From Notospermus geniculatus (lineage: Eukaryota > Nemertea > Pilidiophora > Heteronemertea > Lineidae), in the NCBI GenBank assembly GCA_002633025.1, contig NMRB01001820.1:15879-79878 (forward strand): a DNA stretch of 64,000 nt. Direction: 5' to 3'. Every line of letters starts with the position of its first letter. Within the stretch, counting starts at the first letter, position 1. The notes under the pieces are model-generated. The model did not search any database, was not told where the DNA came from, and saw only the letters and a program-made list of their open reading frames with translations. This document shows, one piece after another, positions 8,041-18,714 of this stretch. A program made the translations under genes and the position numbers.

Positions 8041-8117
8041 TTGTTTCCCTATGAACATGATGAAAAGGAGGTCAAAAACGTTGGAGTGTAAAATTTTCAC
8101 TCTGCAGCCCAACCCAA

Positions 8118-8153
8118 CATTTACTAGTCTTTATTCATATGACCCAAAGTATC
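8118..8153. repeat. Partial copy of the ttcatatgaccca MITE end
   Basis: The segment acatttactagtctttattcatatgacccaa matches one end of the MITE at 62488-62607. Only one end is present. Confidence 0.6.
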
Positions 8154-8189
8154 TGTGAATACCTCGATCTTGGATTAGTGCATGCACGG

Positions 8190-8290
8190 AATAATAATCT
8201 CTGATTGCATTATTTCACGACTGGCATGTCTTCACTCTCTTGGATACCATTTAGCTCGCGGTCGACTACAGATTTTAGCCTGCCGCACAC
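8190..8290. repeat. Duplicated upstream flank shared with 31660-31760
   Basis: The tract gaataataatctctgattgcatt...agattttagcctg recurs at about 31661-31757. The continuation at about 10780-10945 matches 31765-31965. This indicates a segmental duplication later split by insertions. Confidence 0.65.
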
Positions 8291-8314
8291 TGGAGCTATC
8301 TGCAGAGCAAAAAG

Positions 8315-8580
8315 TCAGCCTGATAGCCTAGTGGTTTTCACGTCCACTTAGCAAGTGGCAGGTCCCGGTGTAAACGTTTTTCAGTGAGGCCCGTGAGCCA
8401 GTGTGACAATACAATAGATTGACGGAATAAGCGGCGACTGGACAATGAGCGACACACAGAGAAACAGCGAGTTCGTTTCCCAGTGTGGTCCGAACAATGG
8501 GAATCACACAGAAAAACGGCCACACTGAAAAACGTTACACCTGGTTCAAATCCAGCCCTGGCCATATGGGATTTTATTAT
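8315..8580 (+). repeat. tRNA-Ala-like SINE head interrupted by a MITE
   Basis: Bases 8318-8366 give TAGCCTAGTGG (A box-like) and an anticodon arm with loop TTAGCAA (AGC). After the MITE the sequence resumes with the B box GGTTCAAATCC at about 8543. It is a SINE head, not a working tRNA gene, because the T-arm is split. Confidence 0.6.
8367..8541. mobile_element. MITE X, copy 1 (GGTGTAA-CGTTTTTCAGTG ends)
   Basis: The ends are GGTGTAAACGTTTTTCAGTG and CACTGAAAAACGTTACACC. It is inserted within the tRNA-like SINE. An inverted relative lies at 8874-9880. Confidence 0.8.
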
Positions 8581-8870
8581 GGTTTCCGATCTCAAGATCG
8601 GAAACCATATTGTGTTTGGTCATGGTGTCTGTCTGTCTGTCTGTCCGTCTGTCTGTGTGTCTGTCTGTTCAGTCTGTCACACCTGTAACTTTGTTCTTGC
8701 AAGAGCTACAGACCTGGAAATGTGACCTACCCCCAGGTTTCATGACCTGAGCTACAAGATGGAATGAAAATTTCCAAAGGTCAGAGGTCAAGGTCACAGA
8801 TAACTAGCTCTAGAGTAGTAAACCTCTCATCGGAAACCATTGACATCGCTCCGATGTCCTTCTCTTGTTC
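8579..8870. repeat. Repeat with (TGTC)n tract
   Basis: It begins with the small palindrome atggtttccgatc/gatcggaaaccat (8579-8607), then a tgtctgtctgtc microsatellite (about 8625-8672), then aaggtcagaggtcaaggtca words. It closes with catcggaaaccat at about 8828-8840. It looks like a dispersed repeat, and no ORF in it is credible. Confidence 0.6.
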
Positions 8871-8873
8871 CAA

Positions 8874-9880
8874 GTGTAACGTTTTTCAGTGTAGCCGTTT
8901 TTCCGTGTGATTCCCATTGTTCGGACCACACTGGGAAACGAACTCGCTGTTTCTCTGTGTGTCGCTCATTGTCCAGTCGCCGCTTATTCCGTCAATCTAT
9001 TGTATTGTCACACTGGTGTGGCAATATTTCTGTGTGATTCCCATACAGGGTGTATCAAAAAAACCGCAATAGTTGGTATTTTCTCCAATATCTATAAATC
9101 TAGGATGGATATGACAAATATACATAGGTTATATTAATCCTGTGGATCTTAGCTTCAAATTGATACCATTGGTGCCTGAATAGAGTTCCAAATGGCTGAT
9201 CAGGCACTGTTGAAACAAAATGGCTTGTAATCCAATTTGTTGCAGGGTTGGGATTTACCTTTGTAAGTTGATGCATTTTCCGCCATGATGAGGCAATGAG
9301 AACTTGGCCATGACTAAAACCACGTGGGGAAGCACAAAGTGCCATAAAAAATTACGTTTACATGTGTCTTTTGCTGAGATAAACATCAAAGATGTTACTT
9401 TGTTGACACAGAATAAATTATGTTTTTTATCTGTTTGTCTTTGAGTTCTTTATCGGAAGAGTGACAGCAATTACGCTACTATCTGGCCATTGTTTGTGAA
9501 TGTTATGCAATGAATAAGGCACCGAGTGTCAATAACAACAGGAATCCTCGCCCTGCAACAAATGCAATTTTAGGTCATTTTGTTTAAACAGTGCTAGATC
9601 AGTCATGCGTAACGGTATTCCAACATGAATGGTGTCATTTTGAAGCTAAGATCCACAGGATTAATATGACCTATGAATATTTGTCATACCCATCCTAGAT
9701 TTATAGATATTGAAGAAACTACCAACTGTTGCGTTTTTTGATACACCCTGTAGTTCGGAACACACTGGGAAACGGACTCACTGTTTCTCTGTGTGTCGCC
9801 CATTTTCAAGTCGCCGCTTATTCCGTCAATCTATTGTAATTTCACACTGGCACACGGGTCTCACTGAAAAACGTTACACC
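8874..9880. mobile_element. MITE X, dimeric copy interrupted by a TA element
   Basis: Two head-to-tail X-type segments (8874-9043 and 9753-9880) share gaaacgaactcgctgtttct and cgccgcttattccgtcaat. The TA element 9046-9750 is inserted at the junction (cccaTA / TAgttcgg). Confidence 0.75.
9046..9750. mobile_element. Tc1/mariner-type non-autonomous element
   Basis: The ends are CAGGGTGTATCAAAAAA and its inverse, followed by more than 100 bp of inverted similarity. TA lies on both sides (9044-9045, 9751-9752). The 0.7-kb interior has no recognisable transposase. Confidence 0.85.
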
Positions 9881-9910
9881 GGCTCTTCCGTCCGTCGCAT
9901 GGGACAGTAA

Positions 9911-10054
9911 AAGCGGGGTTCATTGGCACACGGATTTTGTCCGATTCAGGTCCGTAAAAAATCGATCAAATGGACTTTTGCGTTGTCGTATCCGGAAAAC
10001 TAGGGGCAAACGGACTGGAAACGGATCGGATCCGTGTGCCAATGAACCTTGCTT
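9911..10054. mobile_element. MITE Z, copy 1
   Basis: The TIR is AGCAAGGTTCATTGGCACAC, here slightly diverged. Other copies are at 29125-29267, 29639-29779 and 50598-50739. TAA flanks some copies, suggesting Harbinger-type 3-bp duplications. Confidence 0.8.
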
Positions 10055-10055
10055 T

Positions 10056-10528
10056 AAGCTAAGCGCACATGTCCGACAAAAAGCCTTCCGAAATGTGTAC
10101 GTTTATCGGATCCGTTCACCGGATGCACTTTAACGCACGGCAACACCGCGCACATGTATGCGATAAAATTCGCAGCACCGACGGATGTCAGTTTTTCCTT
10201 CACTGGGAAAATCGAAGGGTTATCCCAAAATTACGTCATTATAAAGGAATTCCTTCCGAATACCGGACGGCAACAGTTATTTTTGACGGATGAATGGAAC
10301 ATGTTCCATTCGTAAGATATCGCATACGTTACTCAATTCGTTCCGGATGATAATAGTTGCGCTTCCACTACAAAAAAAGCCGGTATTTGTCCGCTCTTGT
10401 TCTGCTTCCATTACAGAATTGCCGGGTTTAATAAGTCCGGTTCTATTAAGTGCGGATCTATTTAGTGAACGGATCCGGTAAACGTATGCATTTCGGAAGG
10501 CTTTTTGTCGGACATGTGCGCTTAGCTT
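10056..10528. mobile_element. MITE W with ~45-bp TIRs
   Basis: The TIR is AAGCTAAGCGCACATGTCCG with an inverted match at 10509-10528. An internal segment recurs, inverted, at about 33650-33725. It abuts MITE Z directly. Confidence 0.75.
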
Positions 10529-10779
10529 TACTTTACGCCGTGCGGCCTTGTACCTTGTTTCTTTGCACGGGCAAGTAAAAGACACCATCCAAGTGAGGAA
10601 CATGAGTAGATGGCCCCCTCCGTAGTACTCACCAGGGCTTATTAGCGCCGGCCCTGACGGAAAAATGAAATACAAATACAAATACCGTTTGCTCAGCAGA
10701 TAGCTCGCGTGTGCGCGTATTTTTCGGTGAGATTTCTGCCTCGCGAGGCAGGAACCCCACCAGTCTACTAATCCACTAA

Positions 10780-11000
10780 ATCACATAAATTTGAGCTGCC
10801 AAAACTTCCATGTAGGCCTATCAGTTTTTACTGACGGAACATGTCAGGTTGAGCTTACGACGGCACAGAACAGTTGGGGACTGACATTTGCAGGTCATCT
10901 GGGTCTGAGGCATGACTGCGTGGAAAAATCAGTCGCCGATATCATGCAGTCACGTGACTGCATTTGTGTCTCACCTGCGACGGTCGGCATCAGTCGCCGA
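10780..11000. repeat. Duplicated segment shared with 31760-31965
   Basis: The tract cactaaatcacataaattt...aaatcagtcgccgat is found again near 31765-31965. It appears to be the continuation of the 8190-8290 duplication, displaced by the intervening MITEs. Confidence 0.6.
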
Positions 11001-11089
11001 TTTAAATGAAATGGTCCATGGACCATGTGCTCACTGGGTTGGACATAATAGTCTAATGACAGAGGGAGGTACATATCAGTTATGAGCAA

Positions 11090-12055
11090 TCTGGGTCAAG
11101 TCATTCCCAGAAAAGACTGATGATTTTTGGGTTATGCCACCTGGCGGCCATATTCGATGTCCGATCGGGCTGGAACTTAACATGCACATAAAGGTCATCT
11201 GCAGGGGACACCTTGGCACATTGGAGCGCTTTGGGTGAAGTCGTTCCTGAGTTACAGCACTTTGATGATTTTTGGGTTACGCCACCTGGCGGTCATATTG
11301 GATGTCGGATCGGGCCGAAACTTCACCTGGACATAAAGGTCATTTGCAGGGGGCCACATAACACATTGGAGCACTTTGGGTTAAGGCGTTCCTGAGTTAC
11401 AGCACTTTGATGATTTTTGGGTTACGCCACCTGGTGGCCATGTTTGAAGTCAAATCAGGCCGAAATTTGACATGCATGTAAAGGTCATCTAGACGGAGGT
11501 AAATATCAAATTTGAGCACTCTGCGTCAAGCCGTTCCTGAGTAATAGCACTTACTTGATTTTCAGGTTACGCCACCTGGCGGCCATAATGGATGTCCAAT
11601 CGGGCCAAAACTTGGTATTTTTTAAGATACCCCTCCAATGCATGTTTATGCAAGATATGAAGTTGCTCGGTGAAATAATGACAAACTGTGGTAGGTTCGT
11701 CACTTTTGTCGAAATTTGACCTCTGTGACCTTGAAAAGTAGGTCAAATAAAAAACCCGTTATATATGTTATGTACCCTTATTAGCTACACCTATGATAAA
11801 AATTTGGAGGTGATCTAGTCATTAGTTCAGGAGTTATTGCACTTTTTGTGTTTTTGGTTTCTGCCACCTGGTGGCCAAACTGAGAGTCGAATGGGAACGA
11901 AACTTGGTGTCGTGGGTCAGCTGACCTAGGGGTATATATGTACCAAGTTTCAGATCAATAGCTTCAGCGGTTACGAAACGTGCCCTGTTAACGAACAACG
12001 ACGACGACGGACGACGGATGCTGCACCATCGTAATAGCTCACCCCAGTGAGCTAT
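11090..12055. repeat. Tandem ~115-bp units and dispersed-repeat 3' part
   Basis: About five diverged units contain gggttacgccacctggcggc and gatcgggccgaaacttgac. They are followed by gtgaccttgaaaagtaggtc, a gacgacgacgg run and agctcacc...gtgagct. Related sequence occurs at about 34020-34800 and 36620-37575. Base 11967 onward supplies the empty site for the element at 34493. Confidence 0.75.
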
Positions 12056-12268
12056 AAACTGCCTTTGTGAAATCGGCCCTAGGAATCGCAAGACTTGAAC
12101 GTGTTGAACTTCCGCGACGGCCGTAATCCTTTCGCAGTCGACCGGACTCTTGTCCCACGATAAGCGCACAACTTTTCACTTTTGTGACCTGGCCATTCTT
12201 CACTTGATGGGTCTGTTCCATCCTGGCTCAGGCATTCATGGGTGCGACCTGACATCAGCATTTAAGTC

Positions 12269-13234
12269 TCATATCACACGATCGTAAACTTCAACTGAAA
12301 CTAAATGCTCTCGTATGCCTGGCGCCATCCGCGAAGAGCGTTTAAAATGAAAAAATGCACCATCTATTGGGCTGAATAGGTAATGAGGCGGAACCCCATC
12401 GTTGATACTCGGGTAAAAGACTGCAATTTTCTCTGTATAGGTTTCTTGTCCAGCGCCCTTTTTTACGAGACCGTCCTTAGGGTAAAAAATACGTGTAATT
12501 CCGACAGCAATAAGCCTCGGAAAACAAATCACGAACAACATATTGGAAAACGAACTGAAAGTTAAAAAGGCACGACCAGCACGGCAGTACCTCAAGAACT
12601 GCTTCGGCGAGTATTTTGTTACCCGGTACTTATGAATGAAAAGATATGCAAAGAGGAATAATCTCCCTTGAAGACTATAAACATCTCTGGTGATAACGTC
12701 TGGTCGGCTGGTCGAAAGGATGAAAATTCCATTTTTAAGGAAAAAATGAACTCGACCAGTTTCGTTTGACAAATTGATGTCATAAATGGTGGCGCCGGTG
12801 AAACTTTTAAGGCAAGACACGACGACCTTCCCCTCATATCCTATAATTACCTCAAATTCTACTCCTCGGGAAAGACATTTATTTGTGCTAGGTACAATGA
12901 CGTTCCCTTCAAATCTCCCCCTTTTAACGTCATACACGAGATAGGTTTGTTTCCGTTTGATATAAATAAAAAACAACATGTAATCCAAGTAAAGAGATGC
13001 CACATAATCTGTGACGTGTTTGTAGAAAGACGTCTTGTACTCTATTCCAAAGTGGCTACCTTTGTAAGCATAAACAACAACATTCTTAAAGGGTGTTTCC
13101 TTTGGCACTTCAATCTGTACTATCTTCCCCGATACACGGACCAGGAACCATGAGTCACACTTGGCTACCATCAGCGGTGGTCGGAAAGGGATCACCTTTC
13201 CTAGTTTATACTTAATCCTCGCTGGCTCCTTCAA
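12269..13234 (-). CDS. Orphan intronless ORF family, divergent copy C
   Basis: This 321-residue ORF is distantly similar to copies A and B. From VIPFRPPL (about residue 14) its first ~40 residues align without gaps to the N-terminus of A. Shared features follow: a VVVY/ILVY strand, an LDY motif, a K/R-rich YIKRKQT-type segment before an RG pair, and TIYD...GRVHFFLKNG against TFYD...GKMAYAFFHN. It has no known domain. The C-terminal half contains hydrophobic stretches (FLTFSSFSNMLFVICF, about residues 225-240) that might be buried strands. The long frame in AT-rich DNA and the protein-level similarity argue for real coding. Function is unknown. Confidence 0.6.
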   Translation of the reverse strand: MKEPARIKYKLGKVIPFRPPLMVAKCDSWFLVRVSGKIVQIEVPKETPFKNVVVYAYKGSHFGIEYKTSFYKHVTDYVASLYLDYMLFFIYIKRKQTYLVYDVKRGRFEGNVIVPSTNKCLSRGVEFEVIIGYEGKVVVSCLKSFTGATIYDINLSNETGRVHFFLKNGIFILSTSRPDVITRDVYSLQGRLFLFAYLFIHKYRVTKYSPKQFLRYCRAGRAFLTFSSFSNMLFVICFPRLIAVGITRIFYPKDGLVKKGAGQETYTEKIAVFYPSINDGVPPHYLFSPIDGAFFHFKRSSRMAPGIREHLVSVEVYDRVI

Positions 13235-13289
13235 TAATCATTTTACACAAGAGAGACTATCGAGTCACATTCTTATAGAACAGGATATG

Positions 13290-13437
13290 AAATAGAAATA
13301 GGGATTCTAAGGTGAAAGACATCGCTTCCTACCAGAATCGAACCCACAGACCCTCGCATAAGGCATCAATCGCCAGCACTAAGGGACAGCACGCCTTAAA
13401 CCACTAGGCCAAATCCCCATCTTCAAAAAAGATGGTT
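13290..13437 (-). repeat. tRNA-derived SINE (minus strand)
   Basis: On the minus strand GGCCTAGTGGTTTAAGGCG (A box-like), a long Leu/Ser-type variable region and GGGTTCGATTC (B box) are visible. A partial second copy lies at about 13550-13625 and another, interrupted, around 17150-17930. Confidence 0.65.
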
Positions 13438-13689
13438 CAATGGCCCATGTTTAAACGAGGCGTCCATCAGTACCCTGCGAGTAGTCCAAACAATCTTCGA
13501 ACCCAAACAGTTTTATGTTATGCGAGGGGTCACAAATAAAGGAGATACAAGTAAAGAATATGAAATAGAAATCGGGTTTCTAAGGTGAAAGACATTGCTT
13601 CCTAACAGAATCGAACCCACGGACCCTTTTAGAACAGGAGGTATTATTGCGCACTTCTACATACTGTCAGTGAGCGTGTACCTTTAAGC

Positions 13690-14062
13690 ATGTTTATACT
13701 CCGTTCCCGAGTGAGACCACGTTCCTCCCATTTCTCTGGACGATAGAGTACTGGGGAGAAACGGGGCACTCGTTTTGGAGAAATGAGAGAGAGTTTGAAT
13801 CACCAGTTCGTAGCACTCGTTAAGGGTGGGTAGTTGGGAGGGCAAACGGGAAGCTGACACCCTGACAACCGCCCCGACATTCCTGGCCGCTCGCTGCCTC
13901 GACATACACCTTCACCCTACCACCCTCTCGTCTCGAAATTGAATGGGAGGAAATGGTCGTCACGTGATCGGTCACTCGTGATCTACTCCGTTCCCGAGTG
14001 ACACCACGTTCCTCCCATTTCTCTGGACGATAGAGTACTGGGGAGAAACGGGGCATTCATCT
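13690..14062 (+). repeat. Direct repeat pair, ~75 bp
   Basis: The block ctccgttcccgagtga...gggagaaacggggca occurs at about 13699-13768 and again at 13987-14055, with one or two differences. Confidence 0.8.
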
Positions 14063-14182
14063 TGTCCTCCTTCGAGCCGAACCACAACCCTCTACATGCG
14101 ATGCCCCCAAATATCTCCCCCAATACCCCCAATACTCCCAATACTCCCCAAAACTCCCTAAACTAATAAAATAAAGAAAAAC

Positions 14183-14948
14183 CACGCTGGGGAATCAGTA
14201 CTGCGCGAAGCCGTGCAATCGCCGTATTCCGAGTCCGCGTTTTCCAAACCTCCGTGTCAAAATGGCTGACTCGGAAGAAAATGAACAGGACAGGCTACAA
14301 AAATCGAACACAGGAGAGAGAAATGTCATCGAATCTGAGTAAGTAAGGCGTACAGTCGGATCTCAGTGGTCTACTGCAGCTCTCTGAGAAATTTGGTGTT
14401 GTAACTCATTTTCGTTAACGAGTTTGAGCTGTAAAACCAGCGCGGTGTCATTGCTGAAAAAATGGCACCGGCGTCGACCGTAGGCCTAGTCGAGACCACG
14501 GTCTTATCATGCAAGAACTCTTGTACCACGTGTACCGTAGGCCTAACAGGCTGTAGACTTGTTACTGTTGTAATACTCATAGGCTGCATCATCATGATAT
14601 ATAGCTACGGGATGTAGGTAGGCCTACACGCCACACGGTCATGACGTGACCGGGGGACGTCGGTGCAATTTTTTCAGCAATGACACCGCGCCGGTTTTAC
14701 AGCTCAAACTCGCTAACGAAAATGAGTTACAACACCAAATTTCTCAGAGAGCTGCAGTAGACCACTGAGATCCGACTGTACGCCTTACTTACTCAGATTC
14801 GATGACATTTCTCTCTCCTGTGTTCGATTTTTGTAGCCTGTCCTGTTCATTTTCTTCCGAGTCAGCCATTTTGACACGGAGGCTTGGAAAACGCGGACTC
14901 GGAATACGGCGATTGCACGGCTTCGCGCAGTACTGATTCCCCAGCGTG
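14183..14948. mobile_element. CACGCTGG element, complete 766-bp copy
   Basis: It has inverted arms of about 280 bp (14183-14470 and 14665-14948) and ends CACGCTGGGGAATCAG / CTGATTCCCCAGCGTG. The perfect 5-bp target duplication AAAAC lies at 14178-14182 and 14949-14953. It has no coding capacity. The arms are the same as the segment bordering the virus-like block at 1641-1853. Confidence 0.9.
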
Positions 14949-15597
14949 AAAACACTAATAGAATTCAAACCTAATAAAATTCAAATGTACAAAATTCAAA
15001 ACGGCACACCGAACGTACATGTAGAAACAGAACTTTATTTTCCACAACCGAAGTGTATTTACGAGAACATTTACCACAGTATGAATTACAACCATTTAAC
15101 CGCACCATATATATCTAAATTTGGATCACACGAAAGCGAACTAGCAGTATCAAAGGGAACCTTTCTACCAATCACATCCGCACAAGGAACCACCGGGTAC
15201 GCGGGCCGAAGGGCCCCCAAACCAGCACCTCCCCGGGCAGCCCACCGCTGCGTCACCAATTTCTTCCGAAATAATAATAGCAAAAGGCCCGAAGCTTCAC
15301 CTCTACTCCCATTCTGTCACCGGGAGAGGCAACGACGGACTACGCCGGAAAGAGAGACACTAGCGCGAGAAGCCCCCTACCCACACCCAAGTGAGAGAAA
15401 CTCTCACCAGGAGCAAAGGACCCCCGGGTGCGAATCAAGGGAACTCTCCCAAACAGCCTTCGCCAATTATTCATCTTCTGGATCCGATTCCAACGGCCAC
15501 ATCTGTTGAAAACCTTGCGGATTCCTAACATTAGACGGTCACATTTCCCAACTTTCTTGACAAGGATCAGACTAACCCCTTTCAATGAGTGCCTCTT
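14949..15597. other. Inter-element spacer, no gene recognised
   Basis: This sequence separates two complete CACGCTGG elements. The first 150 bp is A-rich (aaaattcaaatg words) and the rest is GC-richer. A 187-codon frame runs through it, but its composition (R, P, S, T, N rich) and lack of motifs do not support a gene. Confidence 0.4.
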
Positions 15598-16300
15598 CAC
15601 GCTGGTGATTCAAATTTTACTGTACGCATTGTCAGAATATCCGGTCCTGAGCTGATAGCAGACGATGCATTCACAAAATCATTTGTAGACTCGGAAGGAA
15701 AGCTGGATAGCCAATGATTTGCTGCAATATGCGAACATTATCTAATATGCCCACAGTGCCCCATAGTTTCGTTTTACATAGGCTTTGCAGTGTGAAGCAA
15801 TGGCCATGTTTGCATGAAATTGCTCCCGTTCTGATGCAAAATTGCAATTTTTGAGTGAAATATGGCACAAAATTGCCTCTACTTCTACTCATATTTGGCC
15901 CAGGTAATACTGCACATGTGTACATAGTAGGCTTTGCTTTAGACGCCCTTGTTGCAAGGTAAATAGGCATTTTGTAAAAAACACCTGTACGAATTGTCAG
16001 TATTTTCTCGCTAGGTCAGTCGGAGCGACTGTACGCATTGCCAGTTGGTATAGTTGACGTACTGTACGCATTGTCAGTCTTATTTGTTTACAATATTGGT
16101 GATTAAATCTGCCTTTTTTCGGCTTCGGAGTACAGCAAATAACATTAACATGAGAAAATGAATACGGTACCTCTAGTAGGCCTACTAAGAGCCCCCTGTC
16201 TACGGTTTATTAGATTGGTGTGACTCGGAGGATTTCCTGGGTGTTAGATAGAGTGAATGTTGATGAATAAAGCGGCGAATGGATTTGCGGGACTGGCTCT

Positions 16301-16780
16301 TAAGCTGCATTTGCTGACACGCGGAATGCGGATTGCGGAACGCGGAAGCAGAAATACAACATATCGCTTCCGCCAGAGATTCCGCGTCCCTATACCGCAT
16401 TCCGGATGTCTGGTATACGCAGCTTTAAGCTGCGTTTAAGCTGCGAGCCTATGTCCCGCTCGCGAAATTTTTTTCCTGAACCTTTCAGCAAGTACACTGT
16501 ACATTTTGTAGTTACTATTATAGTCGAGAGAGGGACACTTCTTTTGGAGTAAAACACTTTTTCAACGCGCGTGGGGGGATAATTGGGTCGTGCGAGTAAG
16601 GTTTAGGGGTAGGGTTAGGGTTAGGGCTAGAAAAGAAAAGGTTTATGTAAGGGTTAGCATTATATGGGTATTATATTAGATTTATTCTATAACACCTAGA
16701 TTCAACCCCCTCGCTGCNTTGCATTTTCCGCTTCCGCGTTCCGCAATCCGCATTCCGCCTGTCAGCTAAACGTAGCTTTA
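16301..16780. mobile_element. MITE with GC-rich TIR, invaded
   Basis: The TIRs contain gcggaatgcggattgcggaa and lie at 16301-16348 and about 16730-16780. The interior is taken up by repeat R1 (16448-16717). A single N at 16718 marks an assembly weak point. Confidence 0.75.
16448..16717 (+). repeat. Repeat R1, copy 1 (truncated)
   Basis: It is near-identical to 19945-20213. It ends at the single N (16718), just where the other copy enters its tRNA-like part. Confidence 0.85.
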
Positions 16781-17165
16781 GACGGCGTGGATTTCAGCTC
16801 TCCATCCCTCCTCCAGGATCCCATGTCAAGGACATACCGATTGTCTTATTTGAAGGACTGCTAATACGGGAATAGGCAACCACGTGATGATGGCCAGACA
16901 GTTAGTCCGAAAACTCCGGTCTTCGAACATAACATCATATTCGAAGTCGTGAATTTCATGATGACTAGCTGACCATATGGACTCCCACACCACAGGGACT
17001 TGAGGCATGCATGGCAGGGGTGTTGGGTGTTTCCGAGGTCCAAAAGCACCCCAGGGCAGTGCCCTGACCCCCGGGGCCACACCCCAGAAATATGTAGGCC
17101 CTATATATAATATTTTTATTTTTATATAATATTATTATTTATATACCGAATATGAAATAGAAATC

Positions 17166-17909
17166 AGGGCCCAAATCCATAAAACCATTCTAAGGCCTAG
17201 TTGGCTGCCAAACCGCACTAGAATCATTCTATCTCTTAGTTGCTTGCTAAGCCTATTCCATAAAACCATTCTTAGCTTAGTACGGTTCTGAGTTGTATTC
17301 TAACTTTAGAGTAGCTCCGGGGTACTTCTAAGTCCTTAGCATGGTTCTAACATGACTTTCCCTGCAGGTTTTGGCAGTCAACATGGCAAGGCGGATCTTT
17401 AACTCGCTGAAATGCATCAGGTTATGGGGAGGGAACGCATTGTCCATGATCCGAGAACCCGATTGACGTTTTTGATGATGCAGAATATTGTTGCCGCCGA
17501 TATTGAGCATCCTACATGTATGAGGAGAAATTATGCTGTGAAATTCCCTGTGCAAAATATACATATTTTTTACTTCCTTTGTCTGTTTTTAGAAGGAATC
17601 AGTATCAATGAAGGCATCATGATGACAGCACATGCTCCGCAACCCCAATATACAACAGACAGGAATGCAGAGCAAAAATAACTTTGAACCAATAAACCCT
17701 TCTCCTATTGTGTAGTGAAATTGACCTTGTGGTTTTGAGGACCACACCATTCTAGGAAGCTCTCAGCAAGCAACTAGTAAGAATGGTCCATAGAATGGTT
17801 TTATGGAACAAGATTTAGTTGTTTTCCAACAAGCAACCAACTAAGCAGTTGGAATCTTGCTAAGCCCTAGTATCATTCCAAGTTAGAATGCTTTTATGGA
17901 ATTGGCCCC
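17166..17909. mobile_element. MITE V inserted in a SINE
   Basis: The ends are GGGCCCAAATCCATAAAACC and an inverted cttttatggaattggcccc. The SINE reads continuously across it (gaaatc / gggtttctaagg), as seen in the intact tract near 13565. Confidence 0.75.
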
Positions 17910-17930
17910 GGGTTTCTAAGGTGAAAGACA

Positions 17931-18109
17931 TATACAGGTGTGACAGGAATCAGCGTCCTAGGAATGCAGATCCTCCAAACAACAGCCCGCTATTGTAAGG
18001 TTATATTCGAATGGTCATGGTCTCTCTAGCCATATATTCTAATCCCTCGCTGAACAATAAGACCGGACTTTGATTCCAGGGGGACTTGGATTCCTTTCAC
18101 ACCTGTATA
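17931..18109. mobile_element. MITE S, copy 1
   Basis: The ends are TATACAGGTGTGACAGGAATC and its inverse. The internal part ccctcgctgaacaataagac recurs at 61438-61598. Confidence 0.8.
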
Positions 18110-18195
18110 CATATTTCTGGGTGTAACCCCCCCGGGGGGTCAGGGCACTGTCCCTGGGGTGCTTTTGGACCTCGGAAACACCCACCACCCCTTCC

Positions 18196-18312
18196 ATGCC
18201 TCAAGTCCCTGTGTCCCACACGGGGATGAAGCGTCACCTTTGTGACACATGTGGCTCCCGGTTTGCCCATAGCCAGGGACTGGCGGCACACAAGAAGAGG
18301 AAACATGGGAGG
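18196..18312 (+). pseudogene. C2H2 zinc-finger exon fragment
   Basis: The frame encodes CDTCGSRFAHSQGLAAHKKRKH, a complete C2H2 finger (C-x2-C, 12 residues, H-x4-H). It is followed by AG|GTATAAG, a good splice donor, at about 18312. A possible acceptor (cctcaag) precedes it. No further fingers follow. It sits inside the 15598-19239 element, so it is either a captured host exon or a remnant of an encoded DNA-binding protein. Confidence 0.55.
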
Positions 18313-18500
18313 TATAAGATCGAAATAATACTGCATACAAAAAGGAACGTGGTTGGGCTCCCTGGGGTTGGGCTGTCTGCTGCGACGAAACATCAGCATG
18401 GAGACGGATTCTTTGCCTGAAACAGAACATACTTCCCCGTAATAACTGTAAAAGGACTGGGATCGCTGCTACCATCCTCCAACCGCAGTGCTTTTATTAA

Positions 18501-18714
18501 GGTTTATGTAAAATGACTCGAAATCTCGAATTTTTGACGCAAAAAAATCTGACTAACTACGCACTAAATGGAGAAAATAAGGCTCGGGGCACCTCCTTAT
18601 GACGGCTCCCTAGGGCCCCCGAGCCTTGTTTTCCAAATTTAGTGTGCAGTTAGCCAGATTTTTTGCGTCAAAAATTCGAGATTTCGAGTCACTTTACATA
18701 AACCTTAACTCGTT
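18501..18714. mobile_element. Hairpin MITE with TTAA duplication
   Basis: The TIR is GGTTTATGTAAAATGACTCG (inverted match at 18695-18714), with TTAA at 18497-18500 and 18715-18718. It is unrelated in sequence to the 6424 TTAA MITE. Confidence 0.85.

Larger units (their letters stand above)
16973..18226. repeat. ~110-bp inverted repeat pair around a SINE/MITE core
   Basis: Segment 16973-17093 (cacagggacttgaggcatgc...cacaccccagaaatatg) is inverted at about 18112-18220. The two frame the interrupted SINE. The right copy overlaps the start of the zinc-finger fragment. Confidence 0.7.

Noticed and set aside
11090-11640. CRISPR-like array
   Set aside because: The units are long, diverged and have no unique spacers, and the genome is eukaryotic.
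14946-15509. 187-codon open frame as a gene
   Set aside because: It starts in the tip of a transposon, has no motif, and its R/P/S/T composition looks like chance.
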